Source of the DNA: Lachnospiraceae bacterium
Lineage (GTDB): Bacteria; Bacillota; Clostridia; Lachnospirales; Lachnospiraceae
DNA: 64,000 nt
NCBI GenBank assembly: GCA_910575555.1
Contig: CAJTFX010000007.1
Location: 124,001-188,000, forward strand
Reading direction: 5' to 3'
Part shown: positions 43,506 through 53,900 of the stretch, piece after piece
How the letters are laid out: every line of letters begins with the position of its first letter
Numbering within the stretch: position 1 is the stretch's first letter
Made by a program: the position numbers and the translations under genes
Notes under the pieces: generated by a model
What the model saw: only the letters and a program-made list of their open reading frames with translations
Told to the model about the DNA's origin: nothing
Database searches by the model: none

Positions 43506-44798
43506 ATGCTGGGAGGTTCTTTTTGGATTGCATTATTGCGTAATGCCATTAGTACAGGATTAATGCTGACATTTTTTTTCATGTTGGACCGGCCGAGGTT
43601 TTCCATGAAGAAAACAGCCTGCTGTTACATTATATTCGGCATTTCTATGGTTACCTCTTTTAGTGTCTGGTATCTGGCGGCAAACAGCAGTTTTGTCCGT
43701 TTTGCCGCACTGTCAGCGCTTCCTGCCATTGGGATTTTCTGCAGTATCATGAGCAGCGAGGTTTTATATTTGTCTTTATATAAGATGGCATTGGCATTTT
43801 ATTTATTTTCAGTATGTACCTTTTGCGGCGTGGATGTGGCGCGCTGGTGGTTTGGAGGTAATCTATGGATAGATATTCTTGTACGTTTTGTCTGTTTTGT
43901 GCTAATTCTTATTTTTACTTGGTTTAAGTTCCGGAAGCAGTTTTTGGGCGGTGTGGATTTTTTGCTCCAGGAAATGGATCTGTTCAGCGCAGCGGCTCTT
44001 TTCGTGTCAGTCATGCTGGGCGCAATTATGGCATATTGGCCCAATTTACAAGGGTTTTCTGTTTTTAATATGGTGCGTGCATTTTTGATTTTGTTTATGG
44101 CGGGAACCCTCCAGTATGCAATCCTCCACCTGTATATCCACTTAGGGCAGGAACATTATTATCAGGCAGAGAAGGAGCTGCTTGAGGTAAATGAACAGCT
44201 TTTGCACCAGCAGATGGATCTTATGAAAGAATCAAAAATAGAGGCGGCGAGGATTCGTCATGATGTGCGCCACCATACCCTTTTGATTCGGGAATATGTC
44301 CAAAAAAAAGAGTATGAGCAGCTTCTTGCGTATCTTACCCAGTATGACGAGGACGTGGAAAAATGGAAAGTAAAGGATATCAGCAGGAATCTGGCGGTAA
44401 ACAGTATCTTGTTGGCATATGCGAAAAAGGCACGGAGGCAGAATATTCAGGTGGCTATGGATATTAGGCTGGGAGAGAACCTTCCGATCCGGGATATTGA
44501 CTGGATCGCCATCCTGGCAAATATGTTTGAGAATGCGATCCATGGGTGTATTGGTTCCGGGCAGCCGCAGCAGGTGATAGACATTTATATATCACAGAAA
44601 AAAAACAAGGTGATTATCCAGTGCCAGAACACAAGCAGTAAAGAGGTGATTTTCCGGAAAGGGCTGCCGCAGTCGGATAAAGGCGGCGGCATGGGCGTGG
44701 CCAGTATTATAAAGGCGGTTTCCCGCTATGAAGGTGAAACAGATTTTTCTGTGCAGGATGGAATGTTTATAACAAGAATCCTGCTTAATCTTACTTAG
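43506..44798 (+). CDS. AgrC-like sensor histidine kinase (GHKL type), second copy
   Basis: This kinase of about 430 residues is paralogous to the one at 41251: both begin MLGGS, have the same membrane topology, RIRHDVRHH phospho-acceptor, N-box (LANMFENAIHGC) and glycine motif (GGGMGVASIIKAVSRYEG). The ATG at 43506 is preferred because AGGAGG is 10 nt upstream and the start aligns with the paralogue. It has no regulator of its own and may feed the LytTR protein upstream. It lies 28 nt before the acyltransferase gene and seems to open the NRPS operon. Confidence 0.92.
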   Translation: MLGGSFWIALLRNAISTGLMLTFFFMLDRPRFSMKKTACCYIIFGISMVTSFSVWYLAANSSFVRFAALSALPAIGIFCSIMSSEVLYLSLYKMALAFYLFSVCTFCGVDVARWWFGGNLWIDILVRFVCFVLILIFTWFKFRKQFLGGVDFLLQEMDLFSAAALFVSVMLGAIMAYWPNLQGFSVFNMVRAFLILFMAGTLQYAILHLYIHLGQEHYYQAEKELLEVNEQLLHQQMDLMKESKIEAARIRHDVRHHTLLIREYVQKKEYEQLLAYLTQYDEDVEKWKVKDISRNLAVNSILLAYAKKARRQNIQVAMDIRLGENLPIRDIDWIAILANMFENAIHGCIGSGQPQQVIDIYISQKKNKVIIQCQNTSSKEVIFRKGLPQSDKGGGMGVASIIKAVSRYEGETDFSVQDGMFITRILLNLT

Positions 44799-44826
44799 AA
44801 GAATATATATCGGGGAAAGGATTAAA

Positions 44827-45948
44827 ATGATGAATGCCATTTTTTCAAAGGAAGAAGTAAATACAGGAAGACAAAGGGAATTCGATTATCTGAAAGGGAT
44901 TTTCATGCTGTTTATATACCTGATCCATGCGTTTCAGGCAACCTTATCTACAGAGGATTCCATTAGCCGGTGGATTTATTCGTTCGCAACGATGTCCGGG
45001 GCGGCTATTTTTATTTTTGTTATGGGAATTGGAACTGTTTACAGCAGGCATGGGGAGCCGGCAGATTTTGCCAAGAGCGGCGTTCGCATGGTGATTTACC
45101 AGTATCTGAATAATCTGGCTTATGTAGCAGCTTTGATAGTGCCTTATCCTTTCGTTTCAGAAAGATTGGTGGGGAACGAAACGGAGAATTTAAAGCTGCT
45201 GATAAAGATGTACATGCAATATACGAATATCTTTTTTATTACTGGAATTATTTACCTGGTGTTGGCGCTGCTTAAGAAATTCAATCTGAATACCGCATGG
45301 TATGTGGTTATTGGCGCAGCAGCCAGCATAGCGGCGCCATTTATTTATGGCATACCTGTGAATGTGCCGGTAGTCGGCTATATTGTGAAGCTGCTGATTG
45401 GAGAAGCGGATTTTGTTTCTTTTACGCCGCTTTATTTTCTGTCTTATGCGCTGCTGGGAGTTGCTTTCGGTAAAATGATAAGACATGTGAAAGATAAAGC
45501 AGGATTTTACAGAATGTTTTCTATTCCCGCTATTGCAATTGTGGCTGTATGGTGGGGAATGGTATTTAGAGATTATGGTTCGGATCTGTCAGAAATGCAC
45601 GTCGTTCTCAGTGATGCATATACGCATCCGGATTTTTGGCATGTGATAGCAAGTTTGGCGCATATATTCTTATTTGCTGCAATTATTTTCTTTATTGAAG
45701 AAATCCGCAGAAAAGATAACAAGTTATGTGAACCGAAAAATCCTGCTGCAAGGCAGCTTCTGTATTACAGCCAACATATATCGAAATATTATGCCCTGCA
45801 TGTACTGGTATATTTTGTTGCCCTTGGATTAAACAGTTATCAGAGCTTTCAGGGTTATCAATGCTGGCTCCTGGCATTATTGTCAATTGTGGTTACGGAG
45901 CTTATGGTAAGAGGATTTAACTATTTGTCAGAAAAATGTTTTAATTAA
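44827..45948 (+). CDS. Membrane acyltransferase-like protein
   Basis: This 373-residue protein has about ten hydrophobic helices. The N-terminal REFDYLKGIFMLFIYLIHAFQA carries the early-helix His typical of acyltransferase_3/DUF1624-like enzymes, followed by GAAIFIFVMGIGTVYSRHG. Such enzymes transfer acetyl or other acyl groups across the membrane. It is placed directly in front of the NRPS (27-nt gap), so it could acylate the product or a precursor, but it could equally modify the cell surface. Family assignment is moderate; role in the pathway is inferred from position. Confidence 0.75.
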   Translation: MMNAIFSKEEVNTGRQREFDYLKGIFMLFIYLIHAFQATLSTEDSISRWIYSFATMSGAAIFIFVMGIGTVYSRHGEPADFAKSGVRMVIYQYLNNLAYVAALIVPYPFVSERLVGNETENLKLLIKMYMQYTNIFFITGIIYLVLALLKKFNLNTAWYVVIGAAASIAAPFIYGIPVNVPVVGYIVKLLIGEADFVSFTPLYFLSYALLGVAFGKMIRHVKDKAGFYRMFSIPAIAIVAVWWGMVFRDYGSDLSEMHVVLSDAYTHPDFWHVIASLAHIFLFAAIIFFIEEIRRKDNKLCEPKNPAARQLLYYSQHISKYYALHVLVYFVALGLNSYQSFQGYQCWLLALLSIVVTELMVRGFNYLSEKCFN

Positions 45949-45975
45949 AATTTATATAATTTAGGAGGAAAAAGA

Positions 45976-48900
45976 ATGAATTTTTTGGATGAGTTTCAGT
46001 ATGTAGTGCGCACATACCCGCAAAAGACGGCGTTAGCGGACTGCAATGGGGAGCGGATGACAACGTATGGGGAGCTTGAAGCCTTAAGCCGCAGAATTGC
46101 CGCTAAGCTTTTGAAGTCAGGGGTAATGTCAGACAGAGCCGTCATGGTCTGCATGGGCAGGAAAATGGAGTATATTGCGGCGGAACTGGGCATTCTTATG
46201 GCCGGCGGCGCGTTTGTCCCGGCGCTGCCAGAATACCCCGAGGAACGGCTTTTTTATATCAAAGAGGACTGCAAGGCGGTTGCAGTAATTGATGATGGCT
46301 GGATGTCAGATATTGGGACGTATGAACCTATTCAGCCAATTGCAAGGGAGGATAACAGCCGCGCAATGCTTATCTATACCTCTGGCTCTACCGGGCGCCC
46401 CAAGGGGATTGTACATACTATGGCCAGCCTTACGAGGGGAGTTTGGCGGAATCGGAGCGTTATGAATGTGGATGAAAACGATGTGCAGGCAGCGGGGGCG
46501 CCCATGTCTTTCGTTGTTTTAATCTTAGAGTATTTTGCTGTTCTTTCCCGTGGCGGCTGTTCCCATATCCTGCCGGAAGAGACAAGGAAAGATGTGCGGC
46601 TTTTGGAGGATTATTTTGCCGCAAAAGGCATTACCTGCGCATTTATCAGCCCACAGATACTGCGGCTGTTTAAAAATAAGAGCCGTACCTTGAAAAAAGT
46701 GTCCACCGGAAGCGAACGGGTTTCCATGCTGGCAGGGGATGGTTATGAGCTGTATAACTGCTATGGCTCCAGCGAGACCGCAGCGACGGCCTTAAGCTAT
46801 AAAGTTGAGGGGCCTATGGAAAACACGCCCATTGGCAAGCCGTTGGAGGGATTCGAAATTTTCCTGCTGGATGAGGACGGAAAAGAAGTTGCGGATGGAG
46901 AAGAGGGCGAAATCTGCATCAAGGGCATCCTTGCCGAGTCTTACCTTAATTTGGAGGAGCAGACTGCAAAGACATTTATCAGGCAGGAGAATGGCAGCAT
47001 TCTTTTGCATACCGGAGATATGGGTCGCAGGATGCCGGACGGCAATTACGTCTATGTCAACCGCAGGGACTGGATGGTGAAAATCAATGGGCAGCGCGTG
47101 GAAACCGGGGAGATTGAATTGCGCATTTCGTCTATGGCGGAAGTGGAAAGCGCAGTTGTAAAGGCTTTCGAGGATGAAAATGGGCAGAATTACCTCTGTG
47201 CATACTATGTGTCAGCAGAAGAAATAAAGGTGGAGCAGCTTCGTGCCTATCTGAAAGAGACCCTTCCTGATTATATGATTCCCCGTTTCTTTAAACGATT
47301 GGACAGCCTGCCCAAGAATGTGAATGGCAAGTTGGACCGTACGGTATTGCTGCCACCAGGGTTAGACGAATATAAGACAACGTATAAAGAGCCGAAGAGC
47401 CACTGTGAAAAACGCATCTGCCAAGGCTTTGAAGAAGTTCTGCACTGCGGCAGGGTCGGTGTGGAAGACGATTTCTTTAAACTGGGCGGAGATTCTATCA
47501 ATGTTTTAAAACTGGCAGAATTCCTCAGTGATATAGAATTAGCGCCAGAACTGGTATTGATTGGCAGAGCGCCTGCAAGGATTGCGGCGCTTTTAGAAGA
47601 GAAACAGGAAGATAAGTTGGAGAAGCATTCTAAGGAGAGGAAGGAATATGTCCTTACCGATTCCCAGATTGGCGTTTACTTAGAATGTGTCAATGACCCA
47701 CAGTCGACAATGTACAATATTCCTATGTGCTGTGAGCTTCTAGCTGCTATTGATGTGGATAAATTTAAAGATGCTGTGAAAAAGGCGGTATCCATGCATC
47801 CATCTTTTGGCGTGAACATTGCCTTGAACAAGGGAACGCCGGTGATGCGCCTGCATCCTGAATATCTGAGAGCAGATGTCAGCCAGTGGGAAACAGAGGA
47901 TATCGAAGCCGTCAAAAGGACGTTTGTGCGCCCATTCCGGTTAGAAGGAGAGCCGCTATACCGCATGGCGCTGTACCGTTGTGGCAGCAAATGTTATTTC
48001 CTGTTTGACGTGCACCATATTATTTTTGACGGCACGTCTGTTAAGGTATTTCTTGATGAAATTTCTAAACTTTACCAGGGAGAGGAGCCGGAATCTGAGG
48101 AAATTTCCCTGATGGATTTCTCTGTTTATGAGGAATCTCTCAAAGATACTGCCAAATATCAGAAAGCACGGGAATTTTTTGCGGGCAAATTTGCAGGTGA
48201 AGATATTGGTGAAGCATTAATAAAAGATTATAAGAAAAAGACGATAACACCTGCCAGCAATGAGGTTAGAATTTCTCTAGGCGAGGAATTGTCGTCCATG
48301 GCAGTGGAGCAATTTGTACGCCAGAAGGGAATTTCTGAAAATACACTGTTTCTGGGGGCATTTTCCTATACGTTAGGAAAATTCAGCGGGGAAAATAAGA
48401 GCCTGTTTTGTACGGTGAATAACGGCAGGCATACGGTGAATATGGCAAATTCTACGGGAATGTTCGTACGTACCCTGCCAATTTGCCATTCCTGGGAGGA
48501 AAGTGCGTCTGTGGAACAATATCTGCAAAACTTCCAGGAAGACTTCTATGAGGTGATGGGTCATGACTGTATTTCCTTTGCTGAGCTGGCGAAAGATTAC
48601 GGTATTGCCTCGGATATTCTTTTTGTCTACCAAGGAGAAATGTTTCAGGGCTTGTCAGTGGATGGCGGAAAGTATGCAGCAGTGCCGCTTGCTACCGGCG
48701 ATGTGCAGGCGGATGTCTCCGTGATGGTGATGAAGCAGGAGGGAGGATATGAGATTTCCCTGGAGTACCGCACAGATTTATATTGTGAGGAGACGGCACG
48801 CGGTTTGCTTAATATGCTGCTGCAAGTTTTAAAAGGGATGTTAGCCAGCCAAAGCCTTGCACAAATTGCCCTTACGTCTGAACTGGATATACAGATTTTA

Positions 48901-50985
48901 GATCGTTTTAACGAGACGGAAGTTTCCTATGACCACAGTAAAACGGTGATTGATTTGTTCCGGGCACAGGCGAGAAAGACGCCAGATCACACAGCCCTTG
49001 TCTACACGGATAGAAGCTATACTTATGCCCAGGTGGATGAAATGTCAGACCGTCTTGCCGCCTACGTTGCAGGGCTTGGCATTGGCCGGGAAGAAGTGGT
49101 ATCTGTACTGATTCCCAGATGTGAATACATGGCGATTGCTTCGATTGGCGTTTCTAAGTCCGGTGCGGCATATCAGCCTTTAGACCCTTCCTATCCGAAA
49201 GAGCGGCTGGCATTTATGATGGAGGATTCTGCAGCAAAGCTTCTGATTGCTGAGGAGGAGCTTTTGCCGTTGGTACCCCAGTGGCAGGGCAAAGTTTTAC
49301 TGACAAAGGATATTCCAGGTCTACCCAAGGCAGACAAACTCCCAGAGCCGCCAAAACCCGAGGATTTGTTTATCCTGCTCTACACCTCAGGTTCAACAGG
49401 CGTGCCCAAGGGCTGTATGCTTGAGCATCGAAATATTACAGCGTTCTGCGACAGCTATCGCAGGAACTATGAATTGACAGAGGACAGCTGTGCGGCAGCC
49501 TATGCAAGTTATGGATTTGACGCCAATATGATGGATATGTACCCCACACTGACGTCCGGCGCGGTGCTTCATATTATAGATGAATCGATACGTTTAGACT
49601 TAAATGCATTGCATGAGTATTTTGAGGAACATGGAATTACCAACGCATTTATGACCACCCAGATTGGGCGGGCCTTTGCCACCAGTATGCTTTCTGGTGC
49701 GGCACGTTCCGGCAATGGAGCGGATGAAAAGAATACCCATTTGAAATATCTGCTGATGGGCGGAGAAGCGTTGACGCCATTTGCGCCTTGCGGCAGCACC
49801 CATTACCTGAATGTGTATGGACCTACAGAATGTACGATATTAACAACTACCTACCCATTTGAGAAATACGAGGAGGATTTGCCTATCGGCAAGCCTTTGC
49901 CAAATGTGAAACTATATATTGTGGATAAGCAGGGCAGAAGGGTTCCAGTTGGCGTGCCAGGAGAATTGTGCATTTCTGGCATCCATGTATCTCGGGGTTA
50001 CCTGAACCGTCCAGAGAAAACGGCGGAAGTATATGGTGACAATCCGTATAGCGATTTGCCGGAATATAGCAGGATTTATCATACTGGTGACATTGTACGT
50101 TATCTGCCAGATGGAAACATCCAGTTCATTGGAAGACGGGATGGTCAGGTGAAGATCCGCGGCTTCCGTATCGAGTTGACTGAGGTAGAAGAGATTATCC
50201 GTCGTTACCCAGGCATTAAGGATGCTACGGTGGCAGCTTTTGACGAGCCATCCGGTGGGAAATACATCGCCGCTTATGTGGTTTCCGACCAAGAAGTTGA
50301 TGTGGATGGGATGAATGCATTTATCGAAGAGAGCAAGCCACCCTACATGGTTCCAGCAGTAACAATGCAGATTGACAAGATACCTCTAAATCAAAACCAA
50401 AAAGTAAATAAGCGCGCGCTGCCCATGCCGGAGCGCAAGCAAGAAGATTTTGTGACGCCTAAGGGAGAAGTACAGCAAAAGATTTTTGACTGTATAGCAG
50501 AAGTCATTGGACATGGGGAATTTGGCGCAAATTCAGATATCTATAAGGCAGGGCTGACCTCCATTGGCGCAGTCAAGCTGAACGTGCTGCTGTCGGATGC
50601 CTTTGAAGGGGCAGTCATTCGCAATAAGGATTTAAAAGAGCATGACACAGTAGAAAAATTAGAAAAATTCCTGGCAGACAGCAGCCGTGAGGAGACCTTT
50701 GAAAAACAGGAGACATACCCGCTGACTCAGACACAGAATGGTATTTTTGTAGAGTGCGCAGCCAACCCAGGAAGCACGATTTATAATATTCCTTTCCTGT
50801 TCCGCCTGGGAGAAAATGTTGATTTGCAACGTTTAAAAAAGGCGATAGAGGAGACGGTAGAGGCACATCCTTATATTAAGACGACGCTTATGCTGGATGA
50901 TAACGGCGATATTTTGCAGAAACGCAAGGATGATTTTCGTTTGAAGTTAAGATATGCAAGGAGCTGCAAAGGGAAGAACTGGTGA
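45976..50985 (+). CDS. NRPS, first part: A-PCP-C-A-PCP-C (C interrupted)
   Basis: This 1669-residue protein has A1 at about 1-465 (IYTSGSTGRPKG at 131), PCP1 near 480-550 (FKLGGDSINV), C1 near 555-990 (active site HHIIFDG at about 679), A2 near 1000-1485 (LYTSGSTGVPKG at about 1134), PCP2 near 1490-1560 (AGLTSIGAVK, Ser at about 1526) and the first 90 residues of C2. There is no starter C domain, so A1/PCP1 loads the first unit. In A1 the conserved Asp of the FDxS core is Val (SFVVLILE), unlike A2 (GFDANMMD). The frame is lost within C2 at a T-run (50934-50937), and the last 12 codons are out of the native frame. AGGAGG precedes the ATG. Confidence 0.93.
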   Translation: MNFLDEFQYVVRTYPQKTALADCNGERMTTYGELEALSRRIAAKLLKSGVMSDRAVMVCMGRKMEYIAAELGILMAGGAFVPALPEYPEERLFYIKEDCKAVAVIDDGWMSDIGTYEPIQPIAREDNSRAMLIYTSGSTGRPKGIVHTMASLTRGVWRNRSVMNVDENDVQAAGAPMSFVVLILEYFAVLSRGGCSHILPEETRKDVRLLEDYFAAKGITCAFISPQILRLFKNKSRTLKKVSTGSERVSMLAGDGYELYNCYGSSETAATALSYKVEGPMENTPIGKPLEGFEIFLLDEDGKEVADGEEGEICIKGILAESYLNLEEQTAKTFIRQENGSILLHTGDMGRRMPDGNYVYVNRRDWMVKINGQRVETGEIELRISSMAEVESAVVKAFEDENGQNYLCAYYVSAEEIKVEQLRAYLKETLPDYMIPRFFKRLDSLPKNVNGKLDRTVLLPPGLDEYKTTYKEPKSHCEKRICQGFEEVLHCGRVGVEDDFFKLGGDSINVLKLAEFLSDIELAPELVLIGRAPARIAALLEEKQEDKLEKHSKERKEYVLTDSQIGVYLECVNDPQSTMYNIPMCCELLAAIDVDKFKDAVKKAVSMHPSFGVNIALNKGTPVMRLHPEYLRADVSQWETEDIEAVKRTFVRPFRLEGEPLYRMALYRCGSKCYFLFDVHHIIFDGTSVKVFLDEISKLYQGEEPESEEISLMDFSVYEESLKDTAKYQKAREFFAGKFAGEDIGEALIKDYKKKTITPASNEVRISLGEELSSMAVEQFVRQKGISENTLFLGAFSYTLGKFSGENKSLFCTVNNGRHTVNMANSTGMFVRTLPICHSWEESASVEQYLQNFQEDFYEVMGHDCISFAELAKDYGIASDILFVYQGEMFQGLSVDGGKYAAVPLATGDVQADVSVMVMKQEGGYEISLEYRTDLYCEETARGLLNMLLQVLKGMLASQSLAQIALTSELDIQILDRFNETEVSYDHSKTVIDLFRAQARKTPDHTALVYTDRSYTYAQVDEMSDRLAAYVAGLGIGREEVVSVLIPRCEYMAIASIGVSKSGAAYQPLDPSYPKERLAFMMEDSAAKLLIAEEELLPLVPQWQGKVLLTKDIPGLPKADKLPEPPKPEDLFILLYTSGSTGVPKGCMLEHRNITAFCDSYRRNYELTEDSCAAAYASYGFDANMMDMYPTLTSGAVLHIIDESIRLDLNALHEYFEEHGITNAFMTTQIGRAFATSMLSGAARSGNGADEKNTHLKYLLMGGEALTPFAPCGSTHYLNVYGPTECTILTTTYPFEKYEEDLPIGKPLPNVKLYIVDKQGRRVPVGVPGELCISGIHVSRGYLNRPEKTAEVYGDNPYSDLPEYSRIYHTGDIVRYLPDGNIQFIGRRDGQVKIRGFRIELTEVEEIIRRYPGIKDATVAAFDEPSGGKYIAAYVVSDQEVDVDGMNAFIEESKPPYMVPAVTMQIDKIPLNQNQKVNKRALPMPERKQEDFVTPKGEVQQKIFDCIAEVIGHGEFGANSDIYKAGLTSIGAVKLNVLLSDAFEGAVIRNKDLKEHDTVEKLEKFLADSSREETFEKQETYPLTQTQNGIFVECAANPGSTIYNIPFLFRLGENVDLQRLKKAIEETVEAHPYIKTTLMLDDNGDILQKRKDDFRLKLRYARSCKGKNW

Positions 50986-53900
50986 AACCGTATCAACTCC
51001 TTGGCGACAGGCTGTTTCGTATACAATTATTTGATACACAGGAGGGCAACTATCTCTTTTTAGAATTCCACCATATTATCAGCGATGGAGAATCCTGCGG
51101 TATATTCCTCCGTGACATGAATGAGGCTTATAACGGAAAATCACTGGAAAAGGAAAAATTCAGCGGTTATGAGGTTGCACTTGTGGAGCAGAAAGCGCTG
51201 CAGGGACAGGAATATACCCTTGCCAAACAATACTATGATGGTATTTTTATGGGCTGCGACACCGATTTCCTTCCAGCTAAGGACCACAGGAAGGAGACGC
51301 CTGGAGTCGGCTTATATCAAAGGGCAGATCAAGCTGATATGAAAGCTCTGAGCCGCTTCTGCACCGACCAGAAGATTACCTTGAATACCTTGTTTACAGC
51401 GGCATTTGGATTCGTGACGGGACGTTATGTCTATAAAGATGAAGCAGTCTTTACAACCATTTATAATGGCAGAAATGATTCCAGGCTGTCGTCTACCATC
51501 AATATGCTGGTGAAGACACTTCCAGTTCACTGTAATCTGGATGGAGAAAAGGAGATTGGCTCTTACCTGAAAGAAACTGGCGAACAATTGGTGAACAGCA
51601 TGAACGCCGACATCTATTCCTTTGCAGAAATCAGCAGGGCTTACGGTATTAAGGCGGATATTATGTTTGCGTTCCAGGGCGACAACTTCCTGTTTGATAC
51701 GATTGCTGGGGAGAAGGCCATCAGTGAGAAGCTTTCCTTAGACACGGCAAAGGCGCCATTGTCCATAGACGTAATGGTAAATGAACATGAGATCTGCTAT
51801 CAGGTGGAATACCGCAGTGATATGTATGAAGAACCCACGATTGCCGGGCTGGTTGACAGTCTTGCGGTGGTAGTGCAGGAATTCCAGAATAAGAACCAGT
51901 TAAAGGAAGTCTGCATGGTAAGTCAAAAGGCACGCCAGGAGCTTAAACACTATAATAAAACGGATTATGCAGTGGAGCAGACCACAGCAAACGTATTGTT
52001 TGAGCGGCAGGTTGCACTTTATCCAGATAAAACAGCAGTAATCGCCTGCGGCAAGAGCCTAACCTTCCGTGAACTGAATGAGAATGCCAATAAGATTGCA
52101 AACCATTTCATTGAACTGGGATTATCCATCGAGCAGATGGTAGGCGTGATGCTGCCAAGAACGGTAGATGTCTATGCCACAAGGCAGGGCATTATGAAAG
52201 CAGGCGGCGCATTTCTGCCCATAGACCCCGAATACCCAGATGAGCGTATCAGCTATATTCTGGAAGATTCAAGAGCGGAATTTTTGCTGATGCCCAGAGC
52301 GATTGCAAAAGAGCGGAAAAAGCTGCTGGAAAATCTGTCTGCCAAAGTTTTGATTTTGGAGGAGCTTTTGGAACAGGATGGCAATACTAAGAATCCTAAG
52401 GTGGATATCCGTCCTGAAAACCTGTGTTACTGCATTTATACTTCCGGCTCTACCGGAAAGCCTAAGGGTGTCATGATTGAACATCGGAATCTGGTGAACT
52501 ATGTGGATGATAACCCCTACAATGTAGAGGCGCAGTCCTATGTATACAACGCCACGGTATCACTGGCATTTGCGGCGATTACCTTTGACGTTTCCATTTT
52601 GGAGGAATGTATCCCACTGTACCACGGTATTACCGTCTGTATGGCAAACGAAGAGGAAATCCACAATCCACTTGCGCTTTCCAAACTGATACTGGAAAAT
52701 GGCGTGGATATGCTGACCTGTACGCCGTCATTTTTAATCAATATTATTGACATGCCGGAGATGAAGAAATCCTTGTCGCAAATCAAGGTCTTTAACGTAG
52801 GTGCGGAGGCATTTCCAGAAGCGCTCTATGACAAAATTATGGCTCTGGGAACCAATGCCATTACCTTTAATGGCTATGGGCCCACCGAGACCACCATTGG
52901 CTGTGCCTTCGACCAGGTAACTGGGGATAAGATTACGATTGGCAAACCGATGTCAAACATTAAAATGGTAATGATTGATAAGTACCGCAACCTGCTTCCC
53001 GTTGGCGTACCAGGCGAATTATTGATTATTGGAAACGGCGTCGGCAGGGGCTATGTGGGCAAGCCTGAGATGACAGCAGACAAATTCATCCAGTTTGAGG
53101 GTAGGAAGGCTTACCGCAGCGGCGATTTGGCCAAGTGGAACCACCATGGCAAGATTGAATTTATGGGACGTATGGATAACCAGGTAAAACTGCGGGGGCT
53201 TCGCGTGGAGTTGGATGAGATTGAAAATGTCATGAACCAGTACCCCACGGTCAAATCCAGCGTAGTGCTTGTAAAAGAAAAAGATTCCAACCAGTTCTTA
53301 TGCGGTTATTTTGTGGCCGAAAGCCAGGTGGAGAAACAGAATCTGACCTGCTTCATGCAGAAATATCTGACGCCTTATATGGTGCCCAGCGTGCTTATGC
53401 AGCTTCCTGAACTGCCCCTTACCAATAACGGCAAGGTCAACAAGCGCGCCCTGCCAGAGCCGGAATACACAGTGGAGAATAAGAATTATGTGAAGCCGCG
53501 CACAGAACTGCAGCGCAAGTTATGCGAAATCTTTGAGATGGCCCTCGGCGTGGATCAGATTGGCATCGAGGATGATTTCTTTGAAAACGGCGGTACTTCC
53601 CTATCAGCGTCTAAAGTGGCGATGAAGTGCATGAGCGCAGGCATTCAGGTAGCGTATGCCGACTTGTTCGAGTATAAGACGCCCTTAGAACTGGAACGCC
53701 ATATCCAGAAGCTGCAGGGAGGAAGCGCTGCCACAGAAGGAGAGGAAAAGAGCGGTGAAGGACAGAGCGCCTTAGAGCAGGTGTTAAGCTGCAATGCGGT
53801 AGAGCATGTGGATGAGATTGTCCCATCTGCACTGGGCGATGTCCTGCTTACAGGCGCAAATGGCTTCCTGGGAGCGCACATCTTAAAGAACATGATAGAC

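Noticed and set aside
50929-50985. Programmed -1 frameshifting as the normal way to express the NRPS
   Set aside because: The run is only four Ts, not a canonical heptamer, and I see no obvious stimulatory hairpin or upstream Shine-Dalgarno element. A deletion or sequencing error is simpler, though slippage is not excluded.
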